NCBI GenBank assembly: GCA_019119395.1
Contig: DWXC01000027.1
Location: 1-64,000, forward strand
Source of the DNA: Candidatus Borkfalkia stercoripullorum
Lineage (GTDB): Bacteria > Bacillota > Clostridia > Christensenellales > Borkfalkiaceae
Reading direction: 5' to 3'
DNA length: 64,000 bases
Position numbers and translations under genes: made by a program. The notes under the pieces are model-generated. The model was not told where the DNA came from, ran no database searches, and saw only the letters and a program-made list of their open reading frames with translations. This document shows, piece by piece, positions 42,410 to 52,312 of the stretch; the first letter of the stretch is position 1; each line of letters starts with the position of its first letter.

Positions 42410-42772
42410 ATGCTCGATAAACTGACCGCCGCCGTCCTCGAGATCGTGAACGAAGGATCGGGCGGTGCTTACAAAGTTATGGACGCGGACGATTTTCTCC
42501 CCGCGCTCAAAGAATCAGGGAAAGACGGTGCGGGGCTGGAAAGCGCGCTCCGTTACCTCGGCGAACGCGGTTATATCGACATCCGATATGCGGACAAGGG
42601 TACGTATTGTCTGTGTTCCCTTCCCAAAGGCAGAACGTATGCGGAGACCGCTGCCGCGGAGCGGGCGGAAAAAAAGACGAAAGGAAAGTTTTTGGCATTT
42701 TTTTTCGGCGCGTTCGCGGGCGGCTTTCTGGGCGCGCTCGCCGCGGGGCTGCTTGCGGCTTTCGTGTTTTGA
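42410..42772 (+). CDS. membrane-anchored winged-helix-like protein 1
   Basis: 120 residues. Residues 1-75 have the helix-helix-helix-wing spacing of a small winged-helix domain (LTAAVLEIVNE, FLPALKESG, LESALRYLGERGYIDIRYADKGTYCLC), and the C-terminus is a glycine-rich membrane helix (FLAFFFGAFAGGFLGALAAG). Good GGAGG site. The next gene has the same layout. No enzyme motif. The DNA- or protein-binding head would face the cytoplasm. Not a family I can name. Confidence 0.6.
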   Translation: MLDKLTAAVLEIVNEGSGGAYKVMDADDFLPALKESGKDGAGLESALRYLGERGYIDIRYADKGTYCLCSLPKGRTYAETAAAERAEKKTKGKFLAFFFGAFAGGFLGALAAGLLAAFVF

Positions 42773-42799
42773 CGCACAGGGGACAGGAGTGAAGGCGCA

Positions 42800-43159
42800 A
42801 TGCTGAACAGACAGGAAAACGAAGTGATGAAAGCCGTGTATTCCATGTGCGACGGCAAGGGCAGCTGCCTCGTCAGCCCCATGGAGATCATGAGCATTCT
42901 TCCCGAAAAAAAGAAATATTCACCCGACCGCGTGGAAAAGATCTTGCATTCTTTGGAACTGGACGACTATTTCGACCTCATCGAGTCGGACAGAAAGGGG
43001 GAAAAGATGTACGTCATCACCCTGCACCCGAACGGGGAAGCGTATGCGCGCGAGCGGTTGCAGATGCGCCGCAGCGTCGCGTTCAAGATCGGACTTTCCG
43101 TCGCGGGTGCGGTCGTAACGTTTGTCGTCGGGCTGATTTTGAAAAGTATTTTTTCCTGA
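42800..43159 (+). CDS. membrane-anchored winged-helix-like protein 2
   Basis: 119 residues. Again a small winged-helix-type head (QENEVMKAVYSMCDG, SPDRVEKILHSLELDDYFDLIESDRKGEKMYVITL) followed by one C-terminal membrane helix (FKIGLSVAGAVVTFVVGLIL). Length, order and position make it a paralogue or partner of the preceding gene, 27 bases away. A terminator follows, so the pair is separate from uvrBA. Confidence 0.6.
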   Translation: MLNRQENEVMKAVYSMCDGKGSCLVSPMEIMSILPEKKKYSPDRVEKILHSLELDDYFDLIESDRKGEKMYVITLHPNGEAYARERLQMRRSVAFKIGLSVAGAVVTFVVGLILKSIFS

Positions 43160-43188
43160 AATGCAATGCCACATTGCATTTTATTTTT
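43160..43188 (+). terminator. terminator after the winged-helix pair
   Basis: AATGCAATG (43160-43168) and CATTGCATT (43172-43180), 9-bp stem, 3-base loop, followed by TTATTTTT. Confidence 0.85.
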
Positions 43189-43203
43189 GCCCCGTCGCTT
43201 TCG

Positions 43204-43232
43204 TTGACAACGCGCCCGATTTGCGTTATAAT
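43204..43232 (+). promoter_or_regulatory. consensus sigma-A promoter of uvrB-uvrA
   Basis: TTGACA (43204-43209), 17-bp spacer, TATAAT (43227-43232): both hexamers perfect. Confidence 0.92.
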
Positions 43233-43249
43233 ACAATAAACAGGAATAT

Positions 43250-43261
43250 AAACATTTGTTT
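43250..43261. promoter_or_regulatory. candidate SOS (LexA/DinR-like) operator
   Basis: AAACATTTGTTT is an inverted repeat of AAAC and GTTT around four bases, about 12 bases after the expected transcription start of uvrBA. Firmicute LexA boxes have GAAC-N4-GTTC spacing; here both half-sites differ at the outer base, so the call is tentative. Confidence 0.35.
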
Positions 43262-43303
43262 GTAATTTAAGAAACCGCGCGGTGCGCGGAATTTTTTCGG
43301 AAC

Positions 43304-45268
43304 ATGGATAAATTCGAACTTGTATCAACGTATCAGCCGACGGGGGATCAGCCGCAGGCGATAGAAAAACTGACGGAGGGGGTGCTTGACGGCATCCGCA
43401 CGCAGGTGCTGGTGGGGGTTACGGGCAGCGGCAAAACGTTTACGATGGCGAACATCATCAAAAACGTCAACCGCCCGACGCTCGTCATCGCGCACAACAA
43501 GACGCTCGCGGCGCAGCTTTGCAATGAGTTCCGCGAGTTTTTTCCGCATAACCGCGTGGAATATTTCGTGTCCTATTACGATTACTATCAGCCCGAAAGC
43601 TATATTCCGAGCACGGATACTTATATCGAAAAGGATATGTCCGTAAACGACGAGATAGATAAGCTCCGCAACTCCGCCACGGCCTCGCTCGGCGAACGAG
43701 CCGATACGCTGGTCGTTGCGAGCGTTTCGTGCATCTACGGCCTCGGTGCGCCCGAAGAGTATTTCAGGCTTTCCCTGTCTTTGCGCCCGGGCGATCAGAT
43801 CTCCCGCGACGAGCTGATCAGGCGGCTCATCGAATTGCAGTATACGCGCAAGGACATCGATTTTTCCCGCTCGTCTTTCCGCGTGCGCGGAGACGTGGTG
43901 GAAATATTCCCCGCGGGCGCGTCCGAGATCGCCATCCGCGTCGAATTTTTCGGCGACGAGATAGACAGGTTGTGCGAAGAGGAAGTCGTTACGGGCAAGA
44001 TCACGGCGGAACTCAAACACGCGGCGATTTTCCCCGCCAGCCATTACGCGGTGGGCAGCCAAAAGCTGATGTCCGCGATAGAGGAGATCGAGCGCGACCT
44101 CAAAACCGAAGTCAAGGCGTTTCAGGACGAAGGCAAACTGCTCGAAGCGCAGCGCCTGCAACAGCGCACCGAGTACGATATCGAAATGATGCGCGAAGTG
44201 GGCTATTGCAGCGGCGTGGAAAATTACAGCCGCTATTTCGACGGAAGAAAGCCCGGCGAACCGTCCTTTACGCTGCTCGATTATTTCCCGAAAAACTTTT
44301 TGGTGTTTATAGACGAAAGCCACATGACCATCCCGCAGATCCGCGCGATGTATCACGGCGACCTTTCGCGCAAGACCAACCTCGTCAACTACGGTTTCCG
44401 CATGCGTTCCGCTTACGATAACCGTCCGCTCACCTTCGAAGAGTTCGACGAGCGCGTGCCGCAGCTCATCTGCGTATCCGCCACGCCTGCCGAATACGAA
44501 CTGAAAGAGGCGGGGCAGATCGTGGAACAGATCATCCGCCCGACGGGGCTGCTCGATCCCGAAATCGAAGTCAGGCCCGTAAAGGGGCAGATAGACGACC
44601 TGCTCGGCGAGATCAAAAAAGTGACCGAGAGCGGCGGGCGCACGCTCATCACTACGCTTACCAAGCGCATGGCGGAAAATCTGACCGATTTTCTCAAAGA
44701 AAACGGCATAAAAGTACGCTATATGCACAGCGACATCGACACGCTCGAGCGCATCGACATCGTGAACGGTCTGCGGAGCGGCGAATTTGACGTGCTTTGC
44801 GGCATCAACCTTCTGCGCGAAGGGTTGGACATGCCCGAGGTCAAGCTCGTAGCCATTCTCGACGCCGACAAGGAAGGTTTTTTGCGCAGCGACACTTCGC
44901 TCATCCAGACGATCGGCCGCGCCGCGCGGAACGCCGAGGGGCGCGTCATCATGTACGCGGACACGGTCACGGGGAGCATGCGGCGCGCGATAGACGAAAC
45001 CGAGCGCAGGCGCAAGGCGCAGAAGGAATACAACGAGGCGCACGGCATCGTTCCGAAAACCATCGTCAAGGAAGTGAAGAGTTCCATCGCCATCACGCAG
45101 AAACAGAAAAAGCTGCCGGCCGACAAGATATCGGCAGAGGAAATTCCCGCGGAGATCGAAAAATTGAAGGCGCTCATGAAGATCGCGTCCAATCAGTTGG
45201 ATTTTGAAAAGGCGATCGAGATACGCGACACGATCAATTTGCTGAAAAGAAGGCTGCTGAAAAGGTAA
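43304..45268 (+). CDS. uvrB: excinuclease ABC subunit B
   Basis: 654 residues. Damage-verifying helicase of nucleotide excision repair. Walker [10 protein letters not shown], beta-hairpin [12 protein letters not shown] that clamps one strand, DESH box ([12 protein letters not shown]), helicase motif [11 protein letters not shown], and the C-terminal UVR motif that binds UvrC ([20 protein letters not shown]). Full length. The start lies about 65 bases after the transcription start, with a weak ribosome binding site. uvrA follows after 6 bases. Confidence 0.97.
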   Translation: MDKFELVSTYQPTGDQPQAIEKLTEGVLDGIRTQVLVGVTGSGKTFTMANIIKNVNRPTLVIAHNKTLAAQLCNEFREFFPHNRVEYFVSYYDYYQPESYIPSTDTYIEKDMSVNDEIDKLRNSATASLGERADTLVVASVSCIYGLGAPEEYFRLSLSLRPGDQISRDELIRRLIELQYTRKDIDFSRSSFRVRGDVVEIFPAGASEIAIRVEFFGDEIDRLCEEEVVTGKITAELKHAAIFPASHYAVGSQKLMSAIEEIERDLKTEVKAFQDEGKLLEAQRLQQRTEYDIEMMREVGYCSGVENYSRYFDGRKPGEPSFTLLDYFPKNFLVFIDESHMTIPQIRAMYHGDLSRKTNLVNYGFRMRSAYDNRPLTFEEFDERVPQLICVSATPAEYELKEAGQIVEQIIRPTGLLDPEIEVRPVKGQIDDLLGEIKKVTESGGRTLITTLTKRMAENLTDFLKENGIKVRYMHSDIDTLERIDIVNGLRSGEFDVLCGINLLREGLDMPEVKLVAILDADKEGFLRSDTSLIQTIGRAARNAEGRVIMYADTVTGSMRRAIDETERRRKAQKEYNEAHGIVPKTIVKEVKSSIAITQKQKKLPADKISAEEIPAEIEKLKALMKIASNQLDFEKAIEIRDTINLLKRRLLKR

Positions 45269-45274
45269 AACAGA

Positions 45275-48091
45275 ATGAAAGACGAAATATTTGTAAAGGG
45301 CGCAAAGGAAAACAATTTAAAAAATATCGACGTGCATATCCCGCGCGACAAGCTGGTCGTTTTTACGGGGCTTTCGGGCAGCGGCAAGTCTACCCTCGCG
45401 TTCGACACCATTTTTGCAGAGGGACAGCGGCGGTATGTGGAGAGCCTCTCTTCCTACGCGCGCCAATTTTTGGGGCAGATGGAAAAGCCCGACGTGGAGT
45501 CCATAGACGGGCTTTCTCCCGCCATTTCCATAGACCAGAAGACGACTTCGCACAACCCGCGTTCCACGGTGGGCACGGTAACGGAGATATACGACTATAT
45601 GCGCCTGCTGTTCGCGCGCGTCGGCATACCGCACTGCCCAAAATGCGGCAGGGAGATCCGCCGCCAGACGGTGGACGAGATCGCCGATAAGGTCATGGCG
45701 ATGCCCGAGGGGAGCAAAATACTCATAAACGCCCCAGTCGTGCGGGGCAGGAAAGGGGAGTATGCCAAAGAATTCGAATCCTTCCGCAAGAGCGGCTACG
45801 GCAGGGTCAAAGTGGACGGCATCGTATACGACTTGCAGGAAGACATCAAACTCGAAAAGAATATAAAGCACAACATCAGCGTGGTCGTAGACCGCCTGGT
45901 CGTGAAGGACGGCATACAGAAGCGCCTGACGGACAGCCTTGAAACCGCGCTGAAACTCGCCGACGGGCTCGTCGTGATCGACTGTGACGGAAATGAAGAC
46001 CTTCATTCCACCAAATACGCCTGCCCCGACTGCGGCATCAGCATAGAGGAGATCGAGCCGCGCCTCTTTTCATTCAATACGCCTTACGGCGCCTGCCCCG
46101 AATGTTCGGGCCTCGGGTTCAAGCAGGTCGTGGACGAGGCGCTCATCTGCCCCGACAAAAACAAATCTCTGCGCGAAGGCGCGATAAAGGTCGGCGGCTG
46201 GTTTTTGGACAGCCAAAAGACGAACAATATGTACGTCGAGGCGGTCGCAAAGCATTACGGCATAAACATGGATATCCCCGTAAAAGATATTCCCAAGGCG
46301 CAGTACGACATTCTGATGTACGGCTCGGGCGGGGAAAAGATCGATATGCAGTACGACGCCTACAACTTCCACGGCACTTATAAGATCGCGTGGGAGGGCT
46401 TTGTCAATTCGCTCACCCGCCGCTATCAGAATACGGAGAGCGAGGGGGTAAAGGGTGAAATCGAGCGCTATATCACCGATCTTCCCTGCCCGTCCTGCGG
46501 CGGAAAGAGGCTGAAAAAAGAGGCTTTGAGCGTGTATGTGGGCGGAAAGAACATCGCGGAACTTTGCGAAATGTCCGTCGACGATCTGTATGAGTTTTTC
46601 GAAAAACTCGAACTCACGCACACCGAACACATGATCGCCGATCTTATTTTGAAGGAGATCAAAGCGCGCCTGAACTTTTTGCGGAACGTGGGGCTTTCCT
46701 ATCTCGACCTCGCGCGCAGCGCGGGCACGCTTTCGGGCGGCGAAGCGCAGCGCATCCGCCTCGCCACGCAGATCGGAAGCGGGCTGACGGGCGTTTTGTA
46801 TATCCTCGACGAGCCGAGCATCGGGCTGCACCAGCGGGACAACGAAAAGCTCCTTGCGACATTGAAAAATCTGCGCGACCTCGGCAACACCCTCATCGTC
46901 GTCGAGCACGACGAGGATACCATGCGCGCGGCGGATTATATCGTCGACATCGGCCCCAAAGCGGGCGTTCACGGCGGACAAGTCGTCGCCGCGGGAACGG
47001 CGGAAGACATCATGAACTGCCCTGATTCCATCACGGGCGACTATCTTTCGGGCAGGCGCAAAATAGAGGCGCCCGCGGTAAGGCAGGCGCCGGACGGGCG
47101 CTGGTTCAAGGTGAAAAACTGCCGTCAGAACAATTTGAAGGGGATCGACGTGCAGATACCCGTGGGGCTGTTCACGGCGGTCACGGGTGTTTCGGGTTCG
47201 GGCAAAAGCTCGCTCGTGAACGAGATCGTTTATCCTTTCATGGCGAACGGGCTGAACGGCGCGCACATACCTACGGGCAAGTGCGACGGCTGCGAGGGGC
47301 TCGATTACTTCGATAAGGTGATCGCGATCGATCAGTCTCCCATTGGCAGGACGCCGCGCAGCAATCCCGCCACATATACGGGCGTTTTCGGGCTGATACG
47401 CGAATTGTTTGCGGCGACGCCCGACGCGCGCGAAAGGGGATACAAGGCGGGCAGGTTTTCCTTCAACGTCTCGGGCGGCAGATGCGAGCACTGTTTCGGC
47501 GACGGAATCATCAAAATCGAGATGCACTTTCTGCCGGATATTTTTGTCCCCTGCGAGGTGTGCGGCGGCAAACGTTACAACCGCGAAACGCTGGAAGTTC
47601 GTTATAAGGGTAAAAATATAGCCGAAGTTCTGGACATGACGATCGAAGAGGCGTGCGAGTTTTTTAAACCCGTAACATCCGTCTATAACAAGCTGAAAAC
47701 GATCAACGATGTCGGGCTCGGATACATCAAACTCGGGCAGAGCGCGACCACCCTTTCGGGCGGCGAAGCGCAGCGCGTAAAACTTGCGACAGAGCTTTCC
47801 AAGCGTTCTACGGGCAAAACGTGCTACATCCTCGACGAGCCGACTACGGGGCTGCACAGCTACGATGTAGACAAGCTTATTCAAGTACTGCAAAAGCTGA
47901 AAGCGGCGGGCAATACCATTATCGTCATCGAACACAATCTGGATGTGATAAAGGTTGCGGACTGGATCGTCGATCTCGGGAAAGAGGGCGGCGACATGGG
48001 CGGCGAGATCGTTGCAACGGGTACGCCCGAACAGATCGCGGCGTGCGAAGAGAGCTATACGGGGCGTTTTCTGAAACCGATGTTGTCTTGA
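45275..48091 (+). CDS. uvrA: excinuclease ABC subunit A
   Basis: 938 residues. Damage sensor of nucleotide excision repair with two ABC ATPase modules: Walker [21 protein letters not shown] and [15 protein letters not shown], signatures [14 protein letters not shown] and [14 protein letters not shown], zinc modules [28 protein letters not shown] and [17 protein letters not shown]. Normal length. It ends at a strong terminator. Confidence 0.97.
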   Translation: MKDEIFVKGAKENNLKNIDVHIPRDKLVVFTGLSGSGKSTLAFDTIFAEGQRRYVESLSSYARQFLGQMEKPDVESIDGLSPAISIDQKTTSHNPRSTVGTVTEIYDYMRLLFARVGIPHCPKCGREIRRQTVDEIADKVMAMPEGSKILINAPVVRGRKGEYAKEFESFRKSGYGRVKVDGIVYDLQEDIKLEKNIKHNISVVVDRLVVKDGIQKRLTDSLETALKLADGLVVIDCDGNEDLHSTKYACPDCGISIEEIEPRLFSFNTPYGACPECSGLGFKQVVDEALICPDKNKSLREGAIKVGGWFLDSQKTNNMYVEAVAKHYGINMDIPVKDIPKAQYDILMYGSGGEKIDMQYDAYNFHGTYKIAWEGFVNSLTRRYQNTESEGVKGEIERYITDLPCPSCGGKRLKKEALSVYVGGKNIAELCEMSVDDLYEFFEKLELTHTEHMIADLILKEIKARLNFLRNVGLSYLDLARSAGTLSGGEAQRIRLATQIGSGLTGVLYILDEPSIGLHQRDNEKLLATLKNLRDLGNTLIVVEHDEDTMRAADYIVDIGPKAGVHGGQVVAAGTAEDIMNCPDSITGDYLSGRRKIEAPAVRQAPDGRWFKVKNCRQNNLKGIDVQIPVGLFTAVTGVSGSGKSSLVNEIVYPFMANGLNGAHIPTGKCDGCEGLDYFDKVIAIDQSPIGRTPRSNPATYTGVFGLIRELFAATPDARERGYKAGRFSFNVSGGRCEHCFGDGIIKIEMHFLPDIFVPCEVCGGKRYNRETLEVRYKGKNIAEVLDMTIEEACEFFKPVTSVYNKLKTINDVGLGYIKLGQSATTLSGGEAQRVKLATELSKRSTGKTCYILDEPTTGLHSYDVDKLIQVLQKLKAAGNTIIVIEHNLDVIKVADWIVDLGKEGGDMGGEIVATGTPEQIAACEESYTGRFLKPMLS

Positions 48092-48102
48092 TGAATATTA
48101 CG

Positions 48103-48139
48103 AAAAACCTCGGCGGTTTTATAAACCGCCGAGGTTTTT
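48103..48139. terminator. uvrBA terminator
   Basis: A 17-bp perfect stem, left arm 48103-48119 beginning AAAAACCTCGG and right arm 48123-48139 ending CCGAGGTTTTT, with loop TAT. Also usable on the minus strand for the DUF4363 gene. Confidence 0.94.
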
Positions 48140-48160
48140 GCTGTATTTTGCGCATTTTTG

Positions 48161-48180
48161 CAGTACTATGTCACGCATAA
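48161..48180. repeat. 20-bp intergenic repeat, copy 1
   Basis: CAGTACTATGTCACGCATAA. Two further copies lie in the pyr operon at 56999-57017 and 58606-58625. Copy 1 is between the uvrA terminator and the 3' end of the DUF4363 gene. Confidence 0.7.
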
Positions 48181-48184
48181 ACGG

Positions 48185-48562
48185 CTAAAAAACGTTTTCA
48201 AACGAGATGCTGTACGTTTTGGGTATCTGTTCGCAGATAGTGATGAGTACTTCGATTTTCGAAAGCGCGTCGTCATAGTTTTTCGTTTCCACATAACTGA
48301 CGGCTTCGCCAAGCCAATAGTCGATGTAGGAGATGTCGTTGTGCGGGATCACGGCGTGCAGTTTTTTCTTCTTGTTTTCCCAAAGCGTCTTTACGACTTC
48401 CGCGTCCGCGCGGTTTGCTTCCTCATCGCGGATCTTAAATTCGAGTGCGGAGAGGGCGGTTTCCAGTTCGCCGAATTGTCTGCTTACGAAATTATTTTCA
48501 AACACGGCCGCGCCCGCAAGCAATGCGGCGGATATCAGGATGGACAGTATCGTCTTTACCAT
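48185..48562 (-). CDS. DUF4363 family membrane-anchored protein
   Basis: 125 residues from the ATG at 48562, with GGAGGG upstream; an 18-residue upstream extension has no support. One N-terminal membrane helix (TILSILISAALLAGAAV) and a helical external domain (ETALSALEFKIRDEEANRAD). The fold and length match DUF4363, which in Clostridia regularly sits beside DUF421. It overlaps the upstream DUF421 gene by 7 bases. Role unknown, probably in the envelope or spore membrane. Confidence 0.8.
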   Translation of the reverse strand: MVKTILSILISAALLAGAAVFENNFVSRQFGELETALSALEFKIRDEEANRADAEVVKTLWENKKKKLHAVIPHNDISYIDYWLGEAVSYVETKNYDDALSKIEVLITICEQIPKTYSISFENVF

Positions 48563-49248
48563 GCCGTGCCCTCCGGCAGGCGCACGTGAAATGTGCGGTA
48601 TTTTTGTCCGTAGCACTGCATATATATTTTGCCGTTCCCGTCCAGCGTGAGGATGAAAACGCTGCGCCTTTTCTTAACATTCTGACTGTGCAGGGTCTCA
48701 TCGAAAAATTTTTCGTCGAGGTGCGCTTTTTCCAGATTCGTTTTGCTGTATTTTCCCTCTTCCAGCATGACGAGCGGGATGGACGGCGCGCCGCCGCTCT
48801 CCTTTTTTTCTTTCGGCATGGCGGAAAAATTTCCGTTCGCTTCATACAGGGCATAGTCTACGTCGTCAAACGAAAAATACCCCGCGCCCCGCATCGATTC
48901 TATAAGATCCGAAATGTCCAGGCTGTTCTTTTTCAGCTGCGTGATGTCGATGCCGCTCTTGTTGATGACGACAGACGGTTTTCCGCCGAGTACCGCTTTG
49001 AGCGGTTTGAGTTTCAGGTCGAAAACGAGCATGATCTGGTGCAGCAGAAAAATCGTCAGGATGGACACCGCGCCGTATAGGAGCGGGATGGACGTGTCTG
49101 CCATCGGTATGCAGGCAAGCTCGGCGATGAGCAGGGTTATGACCAATTCGAAAGGCTGCATCTCACCGATCTGCCTTTTGCCCATCATGCGCATTACGGC
49201 CAGCAGTGCAATGAATATGAGCGCCGTCCGCAAGAAAATAAGTCCCAT
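48556..49248 (-). CDS. DUF421 (YetF-like) membrane protein
   Basis: 230 residues from the ATG at 49248; a TTG 27 bases further up is possible. Three membrane helices (LRTALIFIALLAVMRMMG, ELVITLLIAELACIP, YGAVSILTIFLLHQIML) precede a soluble DUF421 domain (LKPLKAVLGGKPSVVINKSGID). In Bacillus, DUF421 proteins are spore membrane components that affect wet-heat resistance; by analogy this may act in spores. The DUF4363 gene downstream is the usual partner. Confidence 0.85.
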   Translation of the reverse strand: MGLIFLRTALIFIALLAVMRMMGKRQIGEMQPFELVITLLIAELACIPMADTSIPLLYGAVSILTIFLLHQIMLVFDLKLKPLKAVLGGKPSVVINKSGIDITQLKKNSLDISDLIESMRGAGYFSFDDVDYALYEANGNFSAMPKEKKESGGAPSIPLVMLEEGKYSKTNLEKAHLDEKFFDETLHSQNVKKRRSVFILTLDGNGKIYMQCYGQKYRTFHVRLPEGTAW

Positions 49249-49362
49249 ACACGCAGTATGCGGAAGCGTGCGCAAATTATTCCGTATGAGCTCCGCCCGA
49301 TAAATTGAATGTATGAAAATGTTCCGGGTTGAAAATATTCTGTGAAAACACGGTCGGTTTGC

Positions 49363-49391
49363 TTGCTTTTTTGTCGGGAAAGAGTTATACT
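49363..49391 (+). promoter_or_regulatory. promoter of the THF-riboswitch transcript
   Basis: TTGCTT (49363-49368), 17-bp spacer, TATACT (49386-49391), directly ahead of the riboswitch. Confidence 0.7.
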
Positions 49392-49394
49392 ACT

Positions 49395-49493
49395 AACCGC
49401 AGAGTAGCCGAGGCGCGTTAAGTGTTGCGAAACGGGACGTTGTTCGCAAACGAAAGGGGATTTCCCCTGCGGTGCCGTTCGGCGCGTCCGTTG
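49395..49493 (+). ncRNA. THF (tetrahydrofolate) riboswitch
   Basis: The conserved blocks appear in the right order: AGAGTAG (49401-49407), GCGCGTTAAGTG, GGGACG, AACGAA, CGGTG and GCGTCC. TTGCGAA and TTCGCAA form the P3-type stem, GCCGA and TCGGC part of P2, and GGGACG can pair with CGTCC for the pseudoknot. This matches the tetrahydrofolate-sensing class found in Clostridia. It lies about 80 bases before a folate-type transporter gene, whose Shine-Dalgarno region it probably controls. Confidence 0.92.
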
Positions 49494-49574
49494 TATAAAA
49501 AGACGCTCTTTCCGGCAAAGGAGCGCGACTGTTATTCCACGGGCCTCTCAGAAATTTTCTGGAGGTTTTTTTCT

Positions 49575-50225
49575 ATGCTTTCCAAATTGTCGAATGTTGT
49601 GTTTACGAGGTATTTTGCCTCGCTGTCCGCCGCGAAAAAGGTCGCGTACCTTGCCGTTTTCATTGCGCTCGGGGTCGTCGTCAATTCGTTTATCGAGATC
49701 TCGGCGCCGAGTACCAAAATAACGTTTACGTATTTTGTCTGCTTTTTGGCGGGCTTTTTGTTGGGGCCGCTGCCCGGTTTTCTCGTCGGTTTTTTGGGCG
49801 ACGCGATCGGCTTTTTGCTCGTTCCGCAGGATGTGTACTGGTTTTTCGGGCTGACGCTCGGGTTGTTCGGCATGATCGCCGGCTTTGTGCGCAAGATCCC
49901 TCTGCGGGGCAGGGCGGGCGTTTTCGGCAAAGCCGTCATCGCGCTGGTGATCAACTATCTGTTTATCACCTGTTTCGTCAATTCGCTTGCCAACTACAGT
50001 TATGTGTATATTTTTCTGCCGCACGTTGTCGAGGGGAAAACGTTTTGGATCTATCTTTCGGGCAGATTGGTCACGCAGACCATCGTTTACGCGGTAAACG
50101 TCGCCGCGGTCGCCGTGGTGCTTTCGGTTTTCGTCACGACCAATCTTTTCGGCCTGTTCCGCGATGAGCTGTACGCCCGTACGGGCGAAGCCGTAGGGCA
50201 CCGCCCGGAGGTCAAGACCTCCTGA
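49575..50225 (+). CDS. folT: ECF transporter S component, folate type
   Basis: 216 residues from the ATG at 49575 with TGGAGG upstream; a longer frame would run through the riboswitch. Six membrane helices with the FolT/DUF6580-like pattern: AAKKVAYLAVFIALGVVVNSF, FLAGFLLGPLPGFLVGFLGD and GDAIGFLL. S components capture vitamins and work with a shared EcfA1A2T module, not seen here. The THF riboswitch upstream supports folate as substrate. Its 3' end overlaps spoVB on the other strand by 14 bases. Confidence 0.88.
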   Translation: MLSKLSNVVFTRYFASLSAAKKVAYLAVFIALGVVVNSFIEISAPSTKITFTYFVCFLAGFLLGPLPGFLVGFLGDAIGFLLVPQDVYWFFGLTLGLFGMIAGFVRKIPLRGRAGVFGKAVIALVINYLFITCFVNSLANYSYVYIFLPHVVEGKTFWIYLSGRLVTQTIVYAVNVAAVAVVLSVFVTTNLFGLFRDELYARTGEAVGHRPEVKTS

Positions 50226-51714
50226 CGAGCAGCTTTGCCCACCTCGGTTCGGCAAGCCCGAGCGCAAAGAGGAAAAGAAGATCCGCCGCGAGAAGTATTG
50301 TGCCCGTCAGTATGACCGCGGGGAACAGGGGCATGACCGATACGAATAAATTGCGCAGTAAAATTCCCAACAGGCAAACGGGTATGATGCTGACCGCAGA
50401 GATCAAAGTGTGCTTCAAAAAGCGCACTTTTTCTTTGCTCTTTTTTACGATGAGGCGAAGGTTGAGCACGCAGGAAATGACCGCGCTTGCGGCCGTACCA
50501 GCGATCTGCGCATAGATCCCGATGCAGGCGGGCAAAAACCACGTGCACAGCAGGGTCGCCGCCGCGCCGATAAAAAAATAAACGCAGGTCTGCTTTTCAT
50601 AACCGACGGAATTGAGTATGCTCGTCGTGATCATGGCGATGCTCGTCGGCAGCAGCATGAAACAACAGTTTTTGATGATTTTTCCGCATTCTTCGTTGTG
50701 GAAGAGGATCTCGCCCAAGTCCTCGCCGAGGGCAAACAGCACGGGAATGATCGCGCACGCGATGAGTGCGGTTATTTTCAGCGCCTTTTCTATATTGTCG
50801 CGCAGTTCTTTATGTCTTCCGCGGTAAAAGTTTTCCGCGAGTTCGGGAACCATGACGAGCGCGAGCGAGCCGATGAGCGTGGCGGGGATGGACAGGACGG
50901 GCATGCTCATGCCCATGACCACGCCGATGCCGCTTATAGCTTCCGAAGAGCTCATGCCCGCGGCGATGAGCCTTGCGGGGAGAATGAGGGAGATCGCCGT
51001 ATTGATGAGCGATGAGGAAGTCCGCATCCCCGTGATGGGGAGCGCGGAGGAAAGGAGCGGTTTGAGCTGCGGGCGCGGGTCGGAAAACCGTCCGCCCTTC
51101 ACGAAAAAGTAGATGATCGAAATAGAAAAGGATACGAGGTAAGAAAAGACGATCGCGAAAGCGACGCGCCGCGCGCCGTCAAGCACGCTCGTCATTCCCG
51201 TGACGAGAATGACGCCCATCCCGATCATGCAGATCTCTTCGATGAGGTCGATGACGCAGTAAGGAATAAACTTTTTGTTCCCCCAGAGAGCCCCGCGTAT
51301 GACCGAATATACCGAGTTGAACGTCAGCGCGGGCAGCAGGATCATCAGAAGCGACATGCACCTCGGGTCGGAAAAGATGAAATCGAAAAGGTCGTGCCCG
51401 AAAAACAGGATGCAGAACACGGGGACGGAAAAGACGAGCACGGCGACGACCGCCGCCGTCACGGTGGAGCGTTCGGCTTTTTTGCTGCCCTTCGTGCGGT
51501 GCTTGGTGATGAGGCGCGAAACGGTCAGCGGTATGCCCGACGAGGTCGCCGTGACCAGCACGGCAAAGACGGAGAGCGCGAGCTGATAAAGCCCCATGCC
51601 TTCCGAACCGAGCGTGCGCGATAGGATGATGCGGTATAAAAACCCCAAAAATTTTTCCGCAACCGAAAAGACCGTTACATAGGCGGCCGTCCTGTAAATG
51701 TTTTCTTTGCTCAA
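50212..51714 (-). CDS. spoVB: SpoVB-like MOP-superfamily flippase
   Basis: 500 residues, about 14 membrane helices. FLYRIILSRTLGSEGMGLYQLALSV near the N-terminus and the GMSMPVLSIPATLIGSLALVMVPELAE block are typical of SpoVB/MurJ-type flippases. SpoVB moves lipid-linked peptidoglycan precursors for the spore cortex; related paralogues (AmJ, YtgP) serve vegetative growth, so the exact role is open. A -10 TATAAT on the minus strand lies at 51785-51790. Confidence 0.85.
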   Translation of the reverse strand: MSKENIYRTAAYVTVFSVAEKFLGFLYRIILSRTLGSEGMGLYQLALSVFAVLVTATSSGIPLTVSRLITKHRTKGSKKAERSTVTAAVVAVLVFSVPVFCILFFGHDLFDFIFSDPRCMSLLMILLPALTFNSVYSVIRGALWGNKKFIPYCVIDLIEEICMIGMGVILVTGMTSVLDGARRVAFAIVFSYLVSFSISIIYFFVKGGRFSDPRPQLKPLLSSALPITGMRTSSSLINTAISLILPARLIAAGMSSSEAISGIGVVMGMSMPVLSIPATLIGSLALVMVPELAENFYRGRHKELRDNIEKALKITALIACAIIPVLFALGEDLGEILFHNEECGKIIKNCCFMLLPTSIAMITTSILNSVGYEKQTCVYFFIGAAATLLCTWFLPACIGIYAQIAGTAASAVISCVLNLRLIVKKSKEKVRFLKHTLISAVSIIPVCLLGILLRNLFVSVMPLFPAVILTGTILLAADLLFLFALGLAEPRWAKLLVRRS

Positions 51715-51889
51715 AGCGAAAGCCCCGCGTGAAAATAGATTTGCGGCGGATCTTGGCGGAAATGCGCGAAAACCGTCACAATTTATTATATCTGTCGAAT
51801 ACCTTTAATATGATAGTCTTTTATGAGCGGAAAATTCGCCTTTTGCGGGCGGCGCATATTTTGCGTGCTTTTGCATATGATAAAATGCT

Positions 51890-52201
51890 ATGGAATTGCA
51901 GGAAGAAAAAAATCCGTTCGGTATCGTCGCGGTCAGGCAAGGCGACGCGCTTTGCGATTTGTGCCGCGCGGCGGGCGTTCCCGAACTTGCCGTCATCCGC
52001 CTGAACAAACTGGCGCGCCCGCCCGAAGAAGGGGAGCTGCTTCTGTTCCCGGAAGGGCGGTTTATCGTCTCCGCCGCAAAGGCGGGGGATACGCCCGCTT
52101 CGCTGTGCGCGGCGTACGGCATGCGTGCGGAAGAGTTTGCCCTTTTCAACGGCACTGAATTGTTTCCGGGGCAGGAAATTTTGCTTCGGAAAAAAGAATA
52201 A
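51890..52201 (+). CDS. small protein with two LysM-like motifs
   Basis: 103 residues. VRQGDALCDLCRAAGVPELAVIRLN and AKAGDTPASLCAAYGMRAEEFALFNG are two LysM-like units (peptidoglycan or chitin binding), the second clearer than the first, separated by LLLFPEGRFIV. There is no signal peptide, so it is either cytoplasmic until mother-cell lysis (as in spore coat proteins such as SafA-like) or exported otherwise. Divergent from spoVB. Confidence 0.7.
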   Translation: MELQEEKNPFGIVAVRQGDALCDLCRAAGVPELAVIRLNKLARPPEEGELLLFPEGRFIVSAAKAGDTPASLCAAYGMRAEEFALFNGTELFPGQEILLRKKE

Positions 52202-52256
52202 AAGAGCGCCGCGTCTTATGTCACACCTTGCGCGGGCATTTCATATATTGGAATAT

Positions 52257-52283
52257 AAAGACCGCATACAGCGGAGGTCTTTT
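52257..52283 (+). terminator. terminator after the LysM gene
   Basis: AAAGACCGC (52257-52265), loop ATACA, GCGGAGGTCTTTT with one bulged A. About 30 bases before the next start. Confidence 0.75.
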
Positions 52284-52312
52284 AGCTGAATTTTTAACAT
52301 TCGGAGGTTAAA

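Noticed and set aside
43325-45043. 572-codon minus-strand frame opposite uvrB
   Set aside because: uvrB is certain on the plus strand; the complementary frame stays open because of the codon bias.
46070-47935. 621-codon minus-strand frame opposite uvrA
   Set aside because: Same reason: complementary-strand shadow of a certain gene.
50212-50225. Overlap of folT and spoVB as possible error
   Set aside because: A 14-base tail-to-tail overlap of convergent genes is common and both C-termini look complete.
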